DNA from: an uncultured Algibacter sp.
GTDB lineage: Bacteria; Bacteroidota; Bacteroidia; Flavobacteriales; Flavobacteriaceae
NCBI RefSeq assembly: GCF_905480415.1
Contig: NZ_CAJQQI010000002.1
Coordinates: 1 to 33,059, forward strand
Direction of reading: 5' to 3'
DNA length: 33,059 nt
The notes below the pieces were generated by a model, which was not told the DNA's origin, searched no databases, and worked only from the letters and a program-made list of their open reading frames with translations. Shown piece by piece: positions 24,335 to 33,059 of this stretch. The position numbers and the translations under genes are program-made. Positions within the stretch are counted from its first letter, which is position 1. The number at the start of each line of letters is the position of its first letter.

Positions 24335-25678
24335 ATGAAAGATAATATTGAAGCATTTTTAGACCTTGTAAAAGAACGAAATGGTCATGAACCTGAGTTT
24401 TTACAAGCTGTAGAGGAAGTTGCAGAAACTGTAATTCCTTACATTGTTCAACATGATATTTATTATGGTAAAAACATTCTGCTAAGAATGGTTGAACCTG
24501 AACGATTGATTTCTTTTAGAGTCTCTTGGGTAGATGACAGTGGTGAAATACAAGTGAATAGGGGTTATAGAGTTCAAATGAACTCTGCAATCGGCCCATA
24601 TAAAGGGGGGTTGCGTTTTCATCCAACCGTAAATGCTAGTATTTTAAAGTTTTTAGCTTTTGAACAGGTGTTTAAAAACTCTTTAACGACGTTGCCAATG
24701 GGTGGTGGAAAAGGAGGTAGTGATTTTGATCCTAAGGGTAAATCAGATAATGAAATCATGCGTTTTTGCCATGCTTTTATGAGTGAATTATTTAGATATA
24801 TAGGCCCAAACACTGACGTCCCTGCTGGAGATATTGGTGTAGGTGGAAGAGAAATAGGATTTTTATTTGGAATGTATAAGAAACTAAGAAATGAATTTAC
24901 TGGAGTTTTAACTGGTAAAGGACAGTCTTGGGGAGGATCTTTAATAAGACCAGAAGCTACGGGTTATGGTACAGTATATTTTGCTAAAAGTATGCTTGAA
25001 ACTAAAGGAGACTCCATAAAAGGAAAAAAAGTAACTGTTTCAGGTTCTGGAAATGTTGCTCAATATGCTGCAGAGAAAATATTAGACTTAGGAGGTAAGG
25101 TTTTAACGTTATCAGATTCTTCAGGATATATTTATGATGAAGATGGAATAGACAGAGCTAAATTGGCTTACGTTATGGAACTTAAAAATGAAAAGCGAGG
25201 CAGAATAAGTGAATATATAGAAGCGTATCCAAAAGCAAAATTTGTAAAAGGAAAAACACCTTGGGAAGTTAAATGTGATGTAGCTATGCCATGTGCAACA
25301 CAAAACGAGCTTAATGGTGAGGATGCAAAAATGTTATTAGATAATGGATGTATGTGTGTAAGTGAAGGTGCTAATATGCCTTCTACTAAAGAAGCTGTTC
25401 ATACATTCCAAAAAGCAAGAATATTATATGCTCCTGGAAAAGCATCAAATGCTGGTGGAGTTGCTACTTCTGGATTAGAAATGAGTCAAAACTCATTAAG
25501 ACTTAAATGGTCAAGAAAAGAAGTTGATAATAAACTTAAAGATATTATGTCTGATATTCATAAATCATGCTTGGAATACGGAAAAGATGAAGACGGTTAC
25601 ATTGATTATGTAAGAGGAGCTAATATTGCTGGATTTGTTAAAGTAGCTGATGCTATGCTAGCACAAGGTATTGTTTAA
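24335..25678 (+). CDS. gdhA: NADP-type glutamate dehydrogenase
   Basis: Catalyses reversible amination of 2-oxoglutarate with ammonium to glutamate. At 447 residues it is the size of the hexameric bacterial NADP(H) enzymes. The catalytic region is intact: GPYKGGLRFHP, then LPMGGGKGGSDFDPKG with the active-site Lys, and PAGDIGVGGREIGF. The dinucleotide fold begins near GKKVTVSGSGNVAQYAAEKI. Context fits assimilation of the ammonium formed by NirBD, although 4 kb of unrelated genes lie between and the shared nitrate dyad is missing from its promoter. A terminator follows. Confidence 0.95.
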   Translation: MKDNIEAFLDLVKERNGHEPEFLQAVEEVAETVIPYIVQHDIYYGKNILLRMVEPERLISFRVSWVDDSGEIQVNRGYRVQMNSAIGPYKGGLRFHPTVNASILKFLAFEQVFKNSLTTLPMGGGKGGSDFDPKGKSDNEIMRFCHAFMSELFRYIGPNTDVPAGDIGVGGREIGFLFGMYKKLRNEFTGVLTGKGQSWGGSLIRPEATGYGTVYFAKSMLETKGDSIKGKKVTVSGSGNVAQYAAEKILDLGGKVLTLSDSSGYIYDEDGIDRAKLAYVMELKNEKRGRISEYIEAYPKAKFVKGKTPWEVKCDVAMPCATQNELNGEDAKMLLDNGCMCVSEGANMPSTKEAVHTFQKARILYAPGKASNAGGVATSGLEMSQNSLRLKWSRKEVDNKLKDIMSDIHKSCLEYGKDEDGYIDYVRGANIAGFVKVADAMLAQGIV

Positions 25679-25704
25679 ATAAATTTAAAACACTTCGATA
25701 TAAA

Positions 25705-25734
25705 AAGCTTCCTAAACATTAGGGAGCTTTTTTT
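25705..25734 (+). terminator. Intrinsic terminator after gdhA
   Basis: Stem AAGCTTCCTAA / TTAGGGAGCTT (one wobble) with an ACA loop and a T-run, 27 bases after the gdhA stop. Confidence 0.85.
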
Positions 25735-25777
25735 GTTTAAAATATATTATTTTGAAGTAAAACTCGTTAGTTATAAA

Positions 25778-25785
25778 TATATTTG
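25778..25785 (+). promoter_or_regulatory. Likely porZ -7 element
   Basis: TATATTTG fits TAnnTTTG and lies 18 bases before ATG 25804. It overlaps the TTG at 25783 that could otherwise be read as an upstream in-frame start, which supports the ATG as the true start. A TTTTG about 23 bases upstream may be a loosely spaced -33. Confidence 0.55.
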
Positions 25786-25803
25786 AATATTCAAAAAACA
25801 CCT

Positions 25804-28152
25804 ATGCTTAGAAAAGTAATAGTCATTATAATTTTTCTATTTCCATTATTTCAATTTTCTCAAGATTTCTCAGTGCTTTGGAAGGGACATTTTTCGTATA
25901 ACGAGATTAAAGATGTTACTAAAGGAAATAACATCATTTATGCCGCTGCAGATAATGCTGTTTTTCGTTTAGATACCCAAACCAATGAAATATCAGAGAT
26001 AACTACTGTAAATGGGTTGTCTGGAGAGAGTGTTTCAACAATTTTTTACAGTGAAGATTACGAGTTATTAGTTATTGCTTATGAAAATGGACTTATTGAA
26101 ATAGTATTTGATAATGATGCCGAAATTCTCACTGTAGTAGATGTTATTGACAAAGTAACGATATCGCCAACCGATAAGAAAATCAATCATATTAACGCTT
26201 ATCAGAATCTTATTTATATATCAACAAATTATGGTATTTCAGTTTATGATTTGGAAAGGCTAGAATTTGGAGACACTTATTTTATTGGAAATGGTGGAAG
26301 CCAAATTCCTGTAACTCAAACTACAATTTTCGAAGATCATATTTATGCTTCTTCTCTTGGGGGTAATGGCATTAGGAAAGCATCAGTTTCTAGCCCTAAT
26401 TTAATCGATTTTCAAAATTGGCAATTAGTAAGTTCTGGGAATTGGCAATCTATAGAAGCTAATGAAAATAAACTTTATGCCATAAATAGCAACAGTAAAA
26501 TATATCAAGTTATAGGGAACTCAGTAAGTGAATTATTTACATACTCAAGTTTGCCTTTAGATTTAAGATCTGTTAACTCAAATTTGATAGTTTCAACCAG
26601 AGATGAAGTTTTTATATATGATTCAAATTTTGCGATTGTTGCTCAAATACCTATTAATTCTGATTTTAATACACAATATACATCAGCCATAATAGATTTA
26701 GAAAATATTTATATAGCCACAAAAGATTTTGGGATTCTTAAAATAGCTATAAATAATACATTAGTTTTTGAAGAAATTCATCCTGATGGACCGTTATTTA
26801 ACACGCCTTTTTCAATAGAATCAGAGCCTAATGGTGTTTGGGTGACTTTTGGTGGCTATAGTTTGTTCTACGTTCCATTTGGCAACAGGGAAGGCTTTAG
26901 TCATTTAAATAATGATAGTTGGGTTAATGTAAAATACCCAGAAGCATTTCAAGCAAGAGATATAAATGGCATAGCTATAAATCCGTTTAATACTGATCAA
27001 GTTTTTATAAGTTCCTTTAACAATGGATTAATTGAGGTTAATGAAAATGTTCCAACTACGTTATACGATCAAAACAATAGTGGACTAGAATCTTTGATAA
27101 TTCCAAATAACACAAATTTTATAAGTGTACGAGTGTTAAATCCTCTATTCGATAGCAATGGGCTGCTTTGGACGTTAAGTACACTTATTGATGAGCCTCT
27201 GAAATCTTTCAACCCTGCTACAAATCAATGGAGGTCTTATGATTTTACTGATGTTATTATCGATGGTTTTACTGGTGGAAATTTAGGGTATGCTGATATT
27301 GTGATTGGTAATAATGAAACAAAGTGGATTGCATCATATAAATATGGGCTTATTGGGTTTAATGAGAACGGGAATAATCCATTAATAAAAAGTATTAGTA
27401 ATGAAGACGCGAACATGCCGACTGAATTAGCTACAGCCTTAGTATTAGATAACAGAAATCAACTATGGATTGGGACCCTCAGAGGTTTACGAGTATTATA
27501 TAATACATCCAATTTTTTTACAGAAGAAAACATTAGAGTTGATGAAATTATTATTGAGGAAGATGGAATTGCTAAAGAATTATTATTCGAGCAGTATGTA
27601 ACGGATATCGAAGTAGATGGATCAAATAATAAATGGATTGGTACTGCAGATTCAGGCTTGTTTTACCTCTCCCCAGATGGGCAAAACACGATATTTCATT
27701 TTACTAAAGACAATTCGCCTTTGCCCTCAAATAGTATTAGTGATGTGTCATTAGATAAAATAAACGGTATCGTTTACATAGCAACAAGTAAAGGACTCCT
27801 TTCTTTCAACTCGGGTGGTTCAATCCCTATTGAAAATTTAGAAGAAGCATTCGCTTACCCAAATCCAGTAAGGCCTGGGTTTAATATTATAGAGGATAAA
27901 GTAAAAATTAAGGATATTTCAGAAAATGTAAATATCAAAATTACTGATATTGAAGGGAATTTAGTTGCTGAAGCCGAATCAAGAACTAATTTGAGATACA
28001 GAGGGTATAATTTAGAAATTGATGGGGGAACTGCTTATTGGAATGGAAAAAATCTTGGAAACAATCAAGTAGCTTCTGGAGTATATCTAATCATGTTATC
28101 AGACCTAGATACATTTGAAACAAAAGTTTTAAAATTAATGGTTATTCGCTAA
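25804..28152 (+). CDS. porZ: PorZ-like T9SS beta-propeller protein with sorting domain
   Basis: From ATG 25804 the protein has 782 residues: a signal peptide (MLRKVIVIIIFLFPLFQF), then long repeats of beta-propeller blades with the two-component-regulator-propeller look (NNIIYAAADNAVFRLDTQ, NLIYISTNYGISVYDLE, NNKWIGTADSGLFYLSPDG, KINGIVYIATSKGLLSFN), and a C-terminal Por-type sorting domain from about 680 (FAYPNPVRPGF through KLMVIR). PorZ is a surface component of the type IX secretion attachment complex, itself exported by T9SS. Propeller plus sorting domain, length and the adjacent recO match its usual setting in Flavobacteriaceae. It overlaps recO by one base. Other T9SS propeller proteins share this layout, so the name is likely rather than certain. 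Confidence 0.8.
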   Translation: MLRKVIVIIIFLFPLFQFSQDFSVLWKGHFSYNEIKDVTKGNNIIYAAADNAVFRLDTQTNEISEITTVNGLSGESVSTIFYSEDYELLVIAYENGLIEIVFDNDAEILTVVDVIDKVTISPTDKKINHINAYQNLIYISTNYGISVYDLERLEFGDTYFIGNGGSQIPVTQTTIFEDHIYASSLGGNGIRKASVSSPNLIDFQNWQLVSSGNWQSIEANENKLYAINSNSKIYQVIGNSVSELFTYSSLPLDLRSVNSNLIVSTRDEVFIYDSNFAIVAQIPINSDFNTQYTSAIIDLENIYIATKDFGILKIAINNTLVFEEIHPDGPLFNTPFSIESEPNGVWVTFGGYSLFYVPFGNREGFSHLNNDSWVNVKYPEAFQARDINGIAINPFNTDQVFISSFNNGLIEVNENVPTTLYDQNNSGLESLIIPNNTNFISVRVLNPLFDSNGLLWTLSTLIDEPLKSFNPATNQWRSYDFTDVIIDGFTGGNLGYADIVIGNNETKWIASYKYGLIGFNENGNNPLIKSISNEDANMPTELATALVLDNRNQLWIGTLRGLRVLYNTSNFFTEENIRVDEIIIEEDGIAKELLFEQYVTDIEVDGSNNKWIGTADSGLFYLSPDGQNTIFHFTKDNSPLPSNSISDVSLDKINGIVYIATSKGLLSFNSGGSIPIENLEEAFAYPNPVRPGFNIIEDKVKIKDISENVNIKITDIEGNLVAEAESRTNLRYRGYNLEIDGGTAYWNGKNLGNNQVASGVYLIMLSDLDTFETKVLKLMVIR

Positions 28153-28871
28153 TGCAGGTATCTACGAAAGCTCTAGTGGTGTCAAAATTGCGCTATAAGG
28201 ATAGCGATTTAATTGTAAAGTGTTACACGGCAAAATTTGGAATAAAAAGTTACCTTATAAAGAATGCTCTTAAAAGCCGAAAAGGAAAGTTTAAACCAGC
28301 TTATTTTCAACCTTTAACAATGGTTCATATTGAAGCTGAACATAAGCAAAATCGTTCGCTTCATTTTTTAAAAGATGTCAAAATTCATAATAAGTTTGAG
28401 TCCATTCATACAAATATCATAAAAAGCACTATGGCTATGTTTTTAGCTGAGGTCTTAAGTATTGTTTTGAGAGAGGAAGAGGAAAACGCACCATTGTTTA
28501 ATTTTTTAGAGGCTGCATTCATATGGTTTAATGAACATAAATTAGATACAAATTATCATTACATATTTTTAATTGAACTCACGAAGTATCTTGGTTTCTA
28601 CCCTGATATTAGTCAAATTAAATCATCTTATTTTAATCTTGAGGATGGGAAATTTTATAACCAAAAAATTGGTAAGTATTGTGTTGATGGTGAAAATTTA
28701 ATTGATTTTAAAATCTTGTTAGGTATAAAATTTGATGTCAATAAATCAGTCATGCTCAAACCAAGGCACAAACAAGAATTTTTAAATATGATAATACTCT
28801 ATTTTAAACTACATTTGCCTGGATTTTATCAACCAAAATCAATGCTTGTTTTAAATCAAGTTTTTAGCTAA
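28152..28871 (+). CDS. recO: DNA repair protein RecO
   Basis: A 239-residue RecO. The N-terminal OB-fold is recognisable (TKALVVSKLRYKDSDLIVKCYTAKFG, then YLIKNALKSRKGKFKPAYFQPL), followed by the helical C-terminal domain (LAEVLSIVLREEEENAPLFNFLE, FLIELTKYLGFYPDI). RecO loads RecA with RecR on SSB-coated DNA. No zinc-finger cysteine set is seen, as in many Bacteroidota and proteobacterial RecO. Its ATG shares one base with the porZ stop, and the TonB receptor gene follows after 3 bases, so the three are one transcription unit. Confidence 0.93.
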   Translation: MQVSTKALVVSKLRYKDSDLIVKCYTAKFGIKSYLIKNALKSRKGKFKPAYFQPLTMVHIEAEHKQNRSLHFLKDVKIHNKFESIHTNIIKSTMAMFLAEVLSIVLREEEENAPLFNFLEAAFIWFNEHKLDTNYHYIFLIELTKYLGFYPDISQIKSSYFNLEDGKFYNQKIGKYCVDGENLIDFKILLGIKFDVNKSVMLKPRHKQEFLNMIILYFKLHLPGFYQPKSMLVLNQVFS

Positions 28872-28874
28872 ATA

Positions 28875-31280
28875 ATGAAATTTGTTCTGTCCGTTTTTAT
28901 CTTTTGTTTTACGTCAAATATTTTGGCTCAAAACCTGGTGGTCTTAGATAAGGAAACACAAGAGCCAGTTGTTGGAGCGATTGCTTCTAACAGCTCTGGA
29001 ACGGTTAGTTTAATGACAGATTTAGAGGGAAAATTATCATTAAATAACTTTAAAGAATTTGATAAGGTTATTTTTCAGCATGTATTCTACTTTAAAATAA
29101 GTGTCATTAAAAACGATATTAAAAATGTTTTACACCTTCAACGTCAACCACAATATTTAGATGAAATAGTGATTTCTGCTTCGAAATTTGAGCAGAGTAA
29201 AAGAGAAGTTCCTCAAAAAATTATTAGCATTAAAGAGGATGACATTGTGTTAATGAATCCTCAAACAAGTGCAGACCTTTTAGAATCAAGTGGTCAGGTA
29301 TTTGTTCAAAAAAGTCAATTAGGAGGGGGGAGTCCAATGATTAGAGGGTTTTCAACCAATCGATTGCTGCTGTCCATTGATGGTGTTCGTATGAACAATG
29401 CTATTTTTAGAGGAGGGAATGTGCAAAATGTGATTGCTATTGATCCTTTTTCAATTCAAAATACGGAGATTATTTTGGGTGCTGGGTCAGTTATATACGG
29501 AAGTGATGCTATTGGTGGTGTCATGAATTTTTACACAAAAAAGCCCTTACGTTCTTTTAGTGATTCATTGGAGTTAAAAATTAATAGCACAATGAGGTAT
29601 GCTTCGGCAAGTCGTGAGAAATCAGGTCATTTTGATTTAAATTTAGGATGGAAAAAATGGGCATCCTTTACAAGTATTAGTTATACAAATTTTGATGATT
29701 TAAAAATGGGAAAATATGGTCCAGATGATTATTTGAGACGCGAGTATGTTGATACGAGTAGCGGGATTGACGTGATAAGAGAAAATTCTGATGCGAGAGT
29801 TCAAAAGTTTACGGGATATAATCAGATTAATATTCTTGAAAAAATTCATTATCAAGCAAAGGATAACGTAAGTTTTGATTTTGGCTTGCATTATTCAGAA
29901 ACTTCTGACTACCCAAGATATGACAGATTAATTCTCTATGATACTAATAATTTAAAGTCTGCAGAGTGGAATTACGGTCCTCAGAAGTGGTTTTTGGCAA
30001 ACTTACAGTTTACGAAACTAAGCAGTAACTCAACCTTACACGATAAAATAAAAGTTGGTGCTGCCTATCAAAGTTTTCAAGAAAGTCGCATTGATAGAAA
30101 TTTTAACTCTCTATTGAGAAGAAAGCGAGAGGAACTTGTCGATATGATGACATTAAATGTTGATTTTGAAAAATCAATCACTGACAAATCCAAGCTTTTT
30201 TATGGGCTTGAGTATTTATACAATAAAGTACATTCAAAAGGATTAGAAACTAATATTGTCTCAAGTGAGTCCAATCGCATTGCATCGCGCTATCCAGATG
30301 GATCAACATGGTCTTCAACGGCTGCTTACTTAAGTTATAAATACAAACCAAATAAAGAATTTACATTTCAATCGGGAATACGTTACAATCATATTCAAAT
30401 TAAGGCAGATTTGACTGATAATAATGTGTTTTATAACCTGCCATTTACCAATGCTGATGTCGGCACAGGAGCTTTTACAGGTACTTTAGGTGTTAGTTGG
30501 TTGCCTAATAAAATTACTCATTGGAAATTTAATTTATCATCAGCATTTAGAGCACCTAATATTGACGATGTTGGTAAAATTTTTGATTCTGAGCCTGGTT
30601 CGGTGGTTGTTCCAAATGCAAGTTTAAAGCCTGAATACGCCTATGGAGCAGAATTGGGATTGTCTTTAAATTTAGGTCAGAGTGTATCGCTTGATGTCGC
30701 TAGCTATTATACGTTTTTAGATAACGCGCTGGTAAGAAGAGATTTCACCATTGGTGGGGTGTCAGAAATTTTGTATGATGGTGAAATAAGTAATGTTCAA
30801 GCTATTCAAAATGCATCAAAGGCCTGGATTTATGGTTTTGAAGCAGGGTTGTCAATACAGTTTTCTAAAAGTCTGACGTTTAAATCACAATACAGTATTG
30901 TTAATGGGACAGAACAAGATGCCAATGGTATTGAGGTCCCAGTGAGACATGTAGCACCAAACTTTGGAACAACGCATCTCTTGTGGGAAAATGAAAAGTT
31001 TAAATGTGATGTCTTTATAAATTATAACGGAGCGTTGTCTAATAATCAATTAGCGCTTTCAGAGAGAGATAAGGCTTATTTATACGCTAAAGACAAGAAT
31101 GGAGATCCTTATTCTCCTTCATGGTACACACTAAATTTTAGATCACAGTATCAATTGAGTAAAGAATTATCTTTGGTTGCAACATTAGAGAATATCACAA
31201 ATCAACGCTATCGAACTTACTCGTCAGGAATCACCTCGGCAGGAACAAATTTTATTGTATCAGTAAAATATAGTCTATAA
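28875..31280 (+). CDS. TonB-dependent outer-membrane receptor
   Basis: The 801-residue receptor has a signal peptide (to about residue 18, LAQ), a short carboxypeptidase-regulatory-like N-terminal domain (about 20-95, LVVLDKETQEPVVGA), a plug domain (about 105-220 with MIRGFSTNRLLLSIDGVRMN and IYGSDAIGGVMNFYTKKP) and a beta-barrel to the C-terminus (TLENITNQRYRTYSSG, then SVKYSL). The plug and barrel resemble the haem/transferrin receptor type, but substrate cannot be read from sequence alone. It is encoded 3 bases after recO, an arrangement probably conserved rather than functional. No sorting domain is present. Confidence 0.9.
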   Translation: MKFVLSVFIFCFTSNILAQNLVVLDKETQEPVVGAIASNSSGTVSLMTDLEGKLSLNNFKEFDKVIFQHVFYFKISVIKNDIKNVLHLQRQPQYLDEIVISASKFEQSKREVPQKIISIKEDDIVLMNPQTSADLLESSGQVFVQKSQLGGGSPMIRGFSTNRLLLSIDGVRMNNAIFRGGNVQNVIAIDPFSIQNTEIILGAGSVIYGSDAIGGVMNFYTKKPLRSFSDSLELKINSTMRYASASREKSGHFDLNLGWKKWASFTSISYTNFDDLKMGKYGPDDYLRREYVDTSSGIDVIRENSDARVQKFTGYNQINILEKIHYQAKDNVSFDFGLHYSETSDYPRYDRLILYDTNNLKSAEWNYGPQKWFLANLQFTKLSSNSTLHDKIKVGAAYQSFQESRIDRNFNSLLRRKREELVDMMTLNVDFEKSITDKSKLFYGLEYLYNKVHSKGLETNIVSSESNRIASRYPDGSTWSSTAAYLSYKYKPNKEFTFQSGIRYNHIQIKADLTDNNVFYNLPFTNADVGTGAFTGTLGVSWLPNKITHWKFNLSSAFRAPNIDDVGKIFDSEPGSVVVPNASLKPEYAYGAELGLSLNLGQSVSLDVASYYTFLDNALVRRDFTIGGVSEILYDGEISNVQAIQNASKAWIYGFEAGLSIQFSKSLTFKSQYSIVNGTEQDANGIEVPVRHVAPNFGTTHLLWENEKFKCDVFINYNGALSNNQLALSERDKAYLYAKDKNGDPYSPSWYTLNFRSQYQLSKELSLVATLENITNQRYRTYSSGITSAGTNFIVSVKYSL

Positions 31281-31309
31281 CAGCTCAGACAGCTTCTTCA
31301 GGGTGAATG

Positions 31310-31420
31310 CTATTTTCTTTTTATGGCTTTTTTGGTGTTGGTTTGCCCATTGTTAAGTTTTACAGTTATTAAGTAAGCGGTTTTGCTAAGATTATTTAGC
31401 GAGAATGTTTGAGAGAATCC
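31310..31420 (-). pseudogene. Decayed duplicate of a T9SS sorting-domain 3' end
   Basis: On the minus strand this stretch reads GFSQTFSLNNLSKTAYLITV and on to KKAIKRK followed by TAG, almost identical to the end of the T9SS protein gene at the window's right edge (GYSQTFSLNNLSKTAYLVTV, same ending and same stop). By direct comparison, 102 of 110 bases agree with 31987-32096, without gaps. Immediately upstream the frame meets a TAA (31421-31423), and no further coding sequence is seen, so it is a fragment without the rest of a gene. It lies between the receptor gene and recX in the same orientation as the intact copy, making a direct repeat around recX. Confidence 0.85.
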
Positions 31421-31495
31421 TTATTTGATAATAAATTTCAAGAGATTTTGAAGTTAAAAAAACAAGCCTAAATAAAATGTTACTAAATTGCATAT

Positions 31496-31969
31496 ATGAT
31501 TCCTTATAAAACCTACACTTTAGAGGAAGCTCTTTCGAAGCTTCAAAATTATTGTTCTTATCAAGAGCGGTGTCATCAAGAAGTTAGACGTAAATTGGTA
31601 AGTATGCGAATGATTCCTGAAGCGATTGATCAAATTATAGTAGCTTTATTGGATCATAATTTCCTCAATGAGGAGCGTTTTGCAAAAGCTTATGTAAGAG
31701 GAAAATTCAGAATAAAAAAATGGGGACGAAGGCGATTAACTCTTGAATTAAAGAAAAAAGAAATAGGTATATTTAATATAAATCAAGCAATCAGTCAAAT
31801 AAATGAATTAGACTACTTAGAGGTGTTTAATGACCTGTCTGAATCAAGATTATCATTTATCAAAGAGTCTAATAAACTAAAAAAGAGAAAGAAATTAGCA
31901 GATTACTTGCTTTACAGAGGATGGGAATCTCATTTGGTTTATCAGAGGGTGAACGAATTAGTACAATAA
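31496..31969 (+). CDS. recX: Regulatory protein RecX
   Basis: The 157-residue protein shows the RecX three-helix repeats: ALSKLQNYCSYQERCHQEVRRKL in repeat 1, IDQIIVALLDHNFLNEERFAKAYVRGKFRIKKWGRRRLTLELK in repeat 2, and LADYLLYRGWESHLVYQRV in the last. RecX modulates RecA filaments. The size is normal. No recA gene is adjacent. It is bracketed by two direct copies of a T9SS sorting-domain end. Confidence 0.9.
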   Translation: MIPYKTYTLEEALSKLQNYCSYQERCHQEVRRKLVSMRMIPEAIDQIIVALLDHNFLNEERFAKAYVRGKFRIKKWGRRRLTLELKKKEIGIFNINQAISQINELDYLEVFNDLSESRLSFIKESNKLKKRKKLADYLLYRGWESHLVYQRVNELVQ

Positions 31970-31985
31970 AAACACGGAAGATATT

Positions 31986-32096
31986 CTATTTTCTTTTTAT
32001 GGCTTTTTTGGTAATGGTTTGTCCATTGTTAAGTTCTACAGTTACCAAGTAAGCGGTTTTACTAAGATTATTTAGCGAGAATGTTTGAGAGTATCC
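31986..32096 (-). repeat. Intact copy of the duplicated sorting-domain end
   Basis: The 3' end of the T9SS protein gene matches 31310-31420 at about 93 percent without gaps and in the same orientation. The two copies are 676 bases apart and frame recX and its upstream region, so homologous recombination between them could delete or amplify recX. Confidence 0.85.
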
Positions 32097-33059
32097 TTGT
32101 GTTGAGAAGTTATAAATTACTTTTCCTGAGATATCCATGATTTGTATGGATGCCATTTCAAATTGACTAGGCACTTTAATTTGTACCTGTCCATTTTGCA
32201 GTTCAGTAATTTGCAGCGTCTTAGAGTCTACTTGAATGTCATTAGTGCTTAGTGATTCTTCATTAAAAGCAATTTCAAAACGGTCATTAAAAGTACCAAC
32301 CTCTGTATTAAAGCTGTAAGGAGCGATGGTTAAATCATGAGTAATGGATAAATAATGATCGGTGATATAAACAGGAGTTTCTGATAAGACACCTTCTCTG
32401 TCTCCCAAATCAATAGATAGATTTCCTAAGATATTTGATTGGTATCCTAGTACAATAGATTCATTCTCATCAAAGGCAGGTCTACCTTGAATTCCATATT
32501 CATAGGAGGTATTGTCAAGTGAGTAAAAGTCAATATAATTACTCCCTTTTAAACGAACACCATCATAGAGTCTGTCTTTTTCAAGAGTTGCATTTTCAAA
32601 AAATCCGATAAGGATTTGACTAAAAGCACCGTTAGGATTCGTTAGGTTTAACCAAAAGCGATCCTTTTCAATAATCTCATTTGTTGAAGAAGCGCTAAAG
32701 GAGTTGTTGTTTGCATAAGATTTACTTCTCATGCTATTATTAAACTCTACAGTAGAACCTGGACTGATAGCATCTACAGCATCTACAAAAAATCCTAAAC
32801 CAGTTTCAATAATACCTGTAGGCACAGCACTGCCAGATTCAGACGCCTCACCTGTTCCTATCCCGCCAGTGAAATTATACATGGCATAATCATCGACACT
32901 ATAGTTATAGGTGTCAGGACCTGGATTGTCTATTGAAATAGCAGTATTGTGTGTCCAAAAATACAGGGTCCCATTGATATTGCTGTTTTGTGTGATAAAT
33001 TCATCTGCAGAAATCGCAGAGGGGTATGGATTGCCAAGTAGATTCCAGTCATCTTCATC
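31986..33059 (-). CDS. T9SS-exported surface protein, 5' end outside window
   Basis: The frame stays open past the first internal ATG (32882) to the window edge, encoding DEDDWNLLGNPYPSAISA and TLYFWTHN there, so this is the C-terminal part of a larger protein. The WNLLGNPYPSAI region is typical of large flavobacterial adhesin-like or repeat proteins just before the end domain. The C-terminus (about the last 75 residues, from IQVDSKTLQITEL to KKAIKRK) is a T9SS type A sorting domain (IQIMDISGKVIYNFS). It would be moved across the outer membrane by T9SS, consistent with porZ nearby. The middle (VLGYQSNILGNLSIDLGD, YSFNTEVGTFNDRFEIAF) has no enzyme motif I recognise. Confidence 0.85.
   Translation of the reverse strand, partial: DEDDWNLLGNPYPSAISADEFITQNSNINGTLYFWTHNTAISIDNPGPDTYNYSVDDYAMYNFTGGIGTGEASESGSAVPTGIIETGLGFFVDAVDAISPGSTVEFNNSMRSKSYANNNSFSASSTNEIIEKDRFWLNLTNPNGAFSQILIGFFENATLEKDRLYDGVRLKGSNYIDFYSLDNTSYEYGIQGRPAFDENESIVLGYQSNILGNLSIDLGDREGVLSETPVYITDHYLSITHDLTIAPYSFNTEVGTFNDRFEIAFNEESLSTNDIQVDSKTLQITELQNGQVQIKVPSQFEMASIQIMDISGKVIYNFSTQGYSQTFSLNNLSKTAYLVTVELNNGQTITKKAIKRK

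Noticed and set aside
25783-25803. TTG at 25783 as the porZ start
   Set aside because: It falls within a good -7 element TATATTTG; ATG 25804 gives a clean signal peptide.
1-33059. CRISPR array, tRNA or rRNA genes, prophage or intact transposon
   Set aside because: No regular spacer-repeat pattern, no cloverleaf or rRNA sequence, and no transposase or integrase reading frame was seen.

Overview
The window looks like a chromosome segment from a marine-type Flavobacteriaceae (Bacteroidota). The evidence is AT-rich DNA, promoters with the Bacteroidota -7 element TAnnTTTG close to start codons, few Shine-Dalgarno sites, a PorZ-like gene beside recO, proteins ending in type IX secretion (T9SS) sorting domains, and a Bacteroidota-style intergenic repeat. 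No rRNA, tRNA, CRISPR array, integrase or intact insertion sequence was recognised. Layout: (1) 1-1267: 3' end of a secreted-type esterase gene, an attC-like folded element, a possible small RNA region with a terminator, and the nirB promoter. (2) 1268-7889: nirB, nirD, a DUF4202-like gene, a NarX-like histidine kinase, a RidA-family gene broken by one in-frame stop, and a NarL-family response regulator. (3) 8330-14096: a fused nitrate reductase (molybdenum catalytic part plus NirB-like FAD/NAD(P)H diaphorase plus BFD-type iron-sulfur tail), a one-base-overlapping NirA-like protein with a rubredoxin tail, and an FNR-like regulator. (4) 14337-20071: a NrtABCD-type transporter (lipoprotein, permease, two ATPases) and an outer-membrane barrel porin, closed by a strong terminator. 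(5) 20322-25678: ArsC-like, DinB-like, a DUF4163/DUF3298 lipoprotein, a trans-sulfuration PLP enzyme, an outer-membrane protein, and glutamate dehydrogenase. (6) 25804-33059: porZ-recO-TonB receptor, recX, and the 3' part of a large T9SS-exported protein gene, with a decayed copy of its sorting-domain end on the other side of recX. Working model: nitrate crosses the outer membrane through the porin, is imported by NrtABCD, is reduced to nitrite by the fused reductase (perhaps with the rubredoxin protein as electron carrier) and to ammonium by NirBD. The kinase/response regulator pair and the FNR-like protein are the obvious controllers. gdhA, about 4 kb beyond the porin terminator, could assimilate the ammonium, but its membership in the regulon is not shown. 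The most striking unexplained signal is a dyad, A[A/C]GTA-N4-TACTT, placed with exactly the same geometry over the -7 element of four promoters (nirB, response regulator, nitrate reductase, nrtA). It looks like the operator of a local nitrate regulon, and its half-site TACTTA resembles the NarL heptamer TACYYMT. Other points of note are the RidA nonsense mutation, the NirA-like protein without siroheme/4Fe-4S cysteines, a two-ATPase transporter in which one composite ATP site looks degenerate, and the duplicated sorting-domain end flanking recX.
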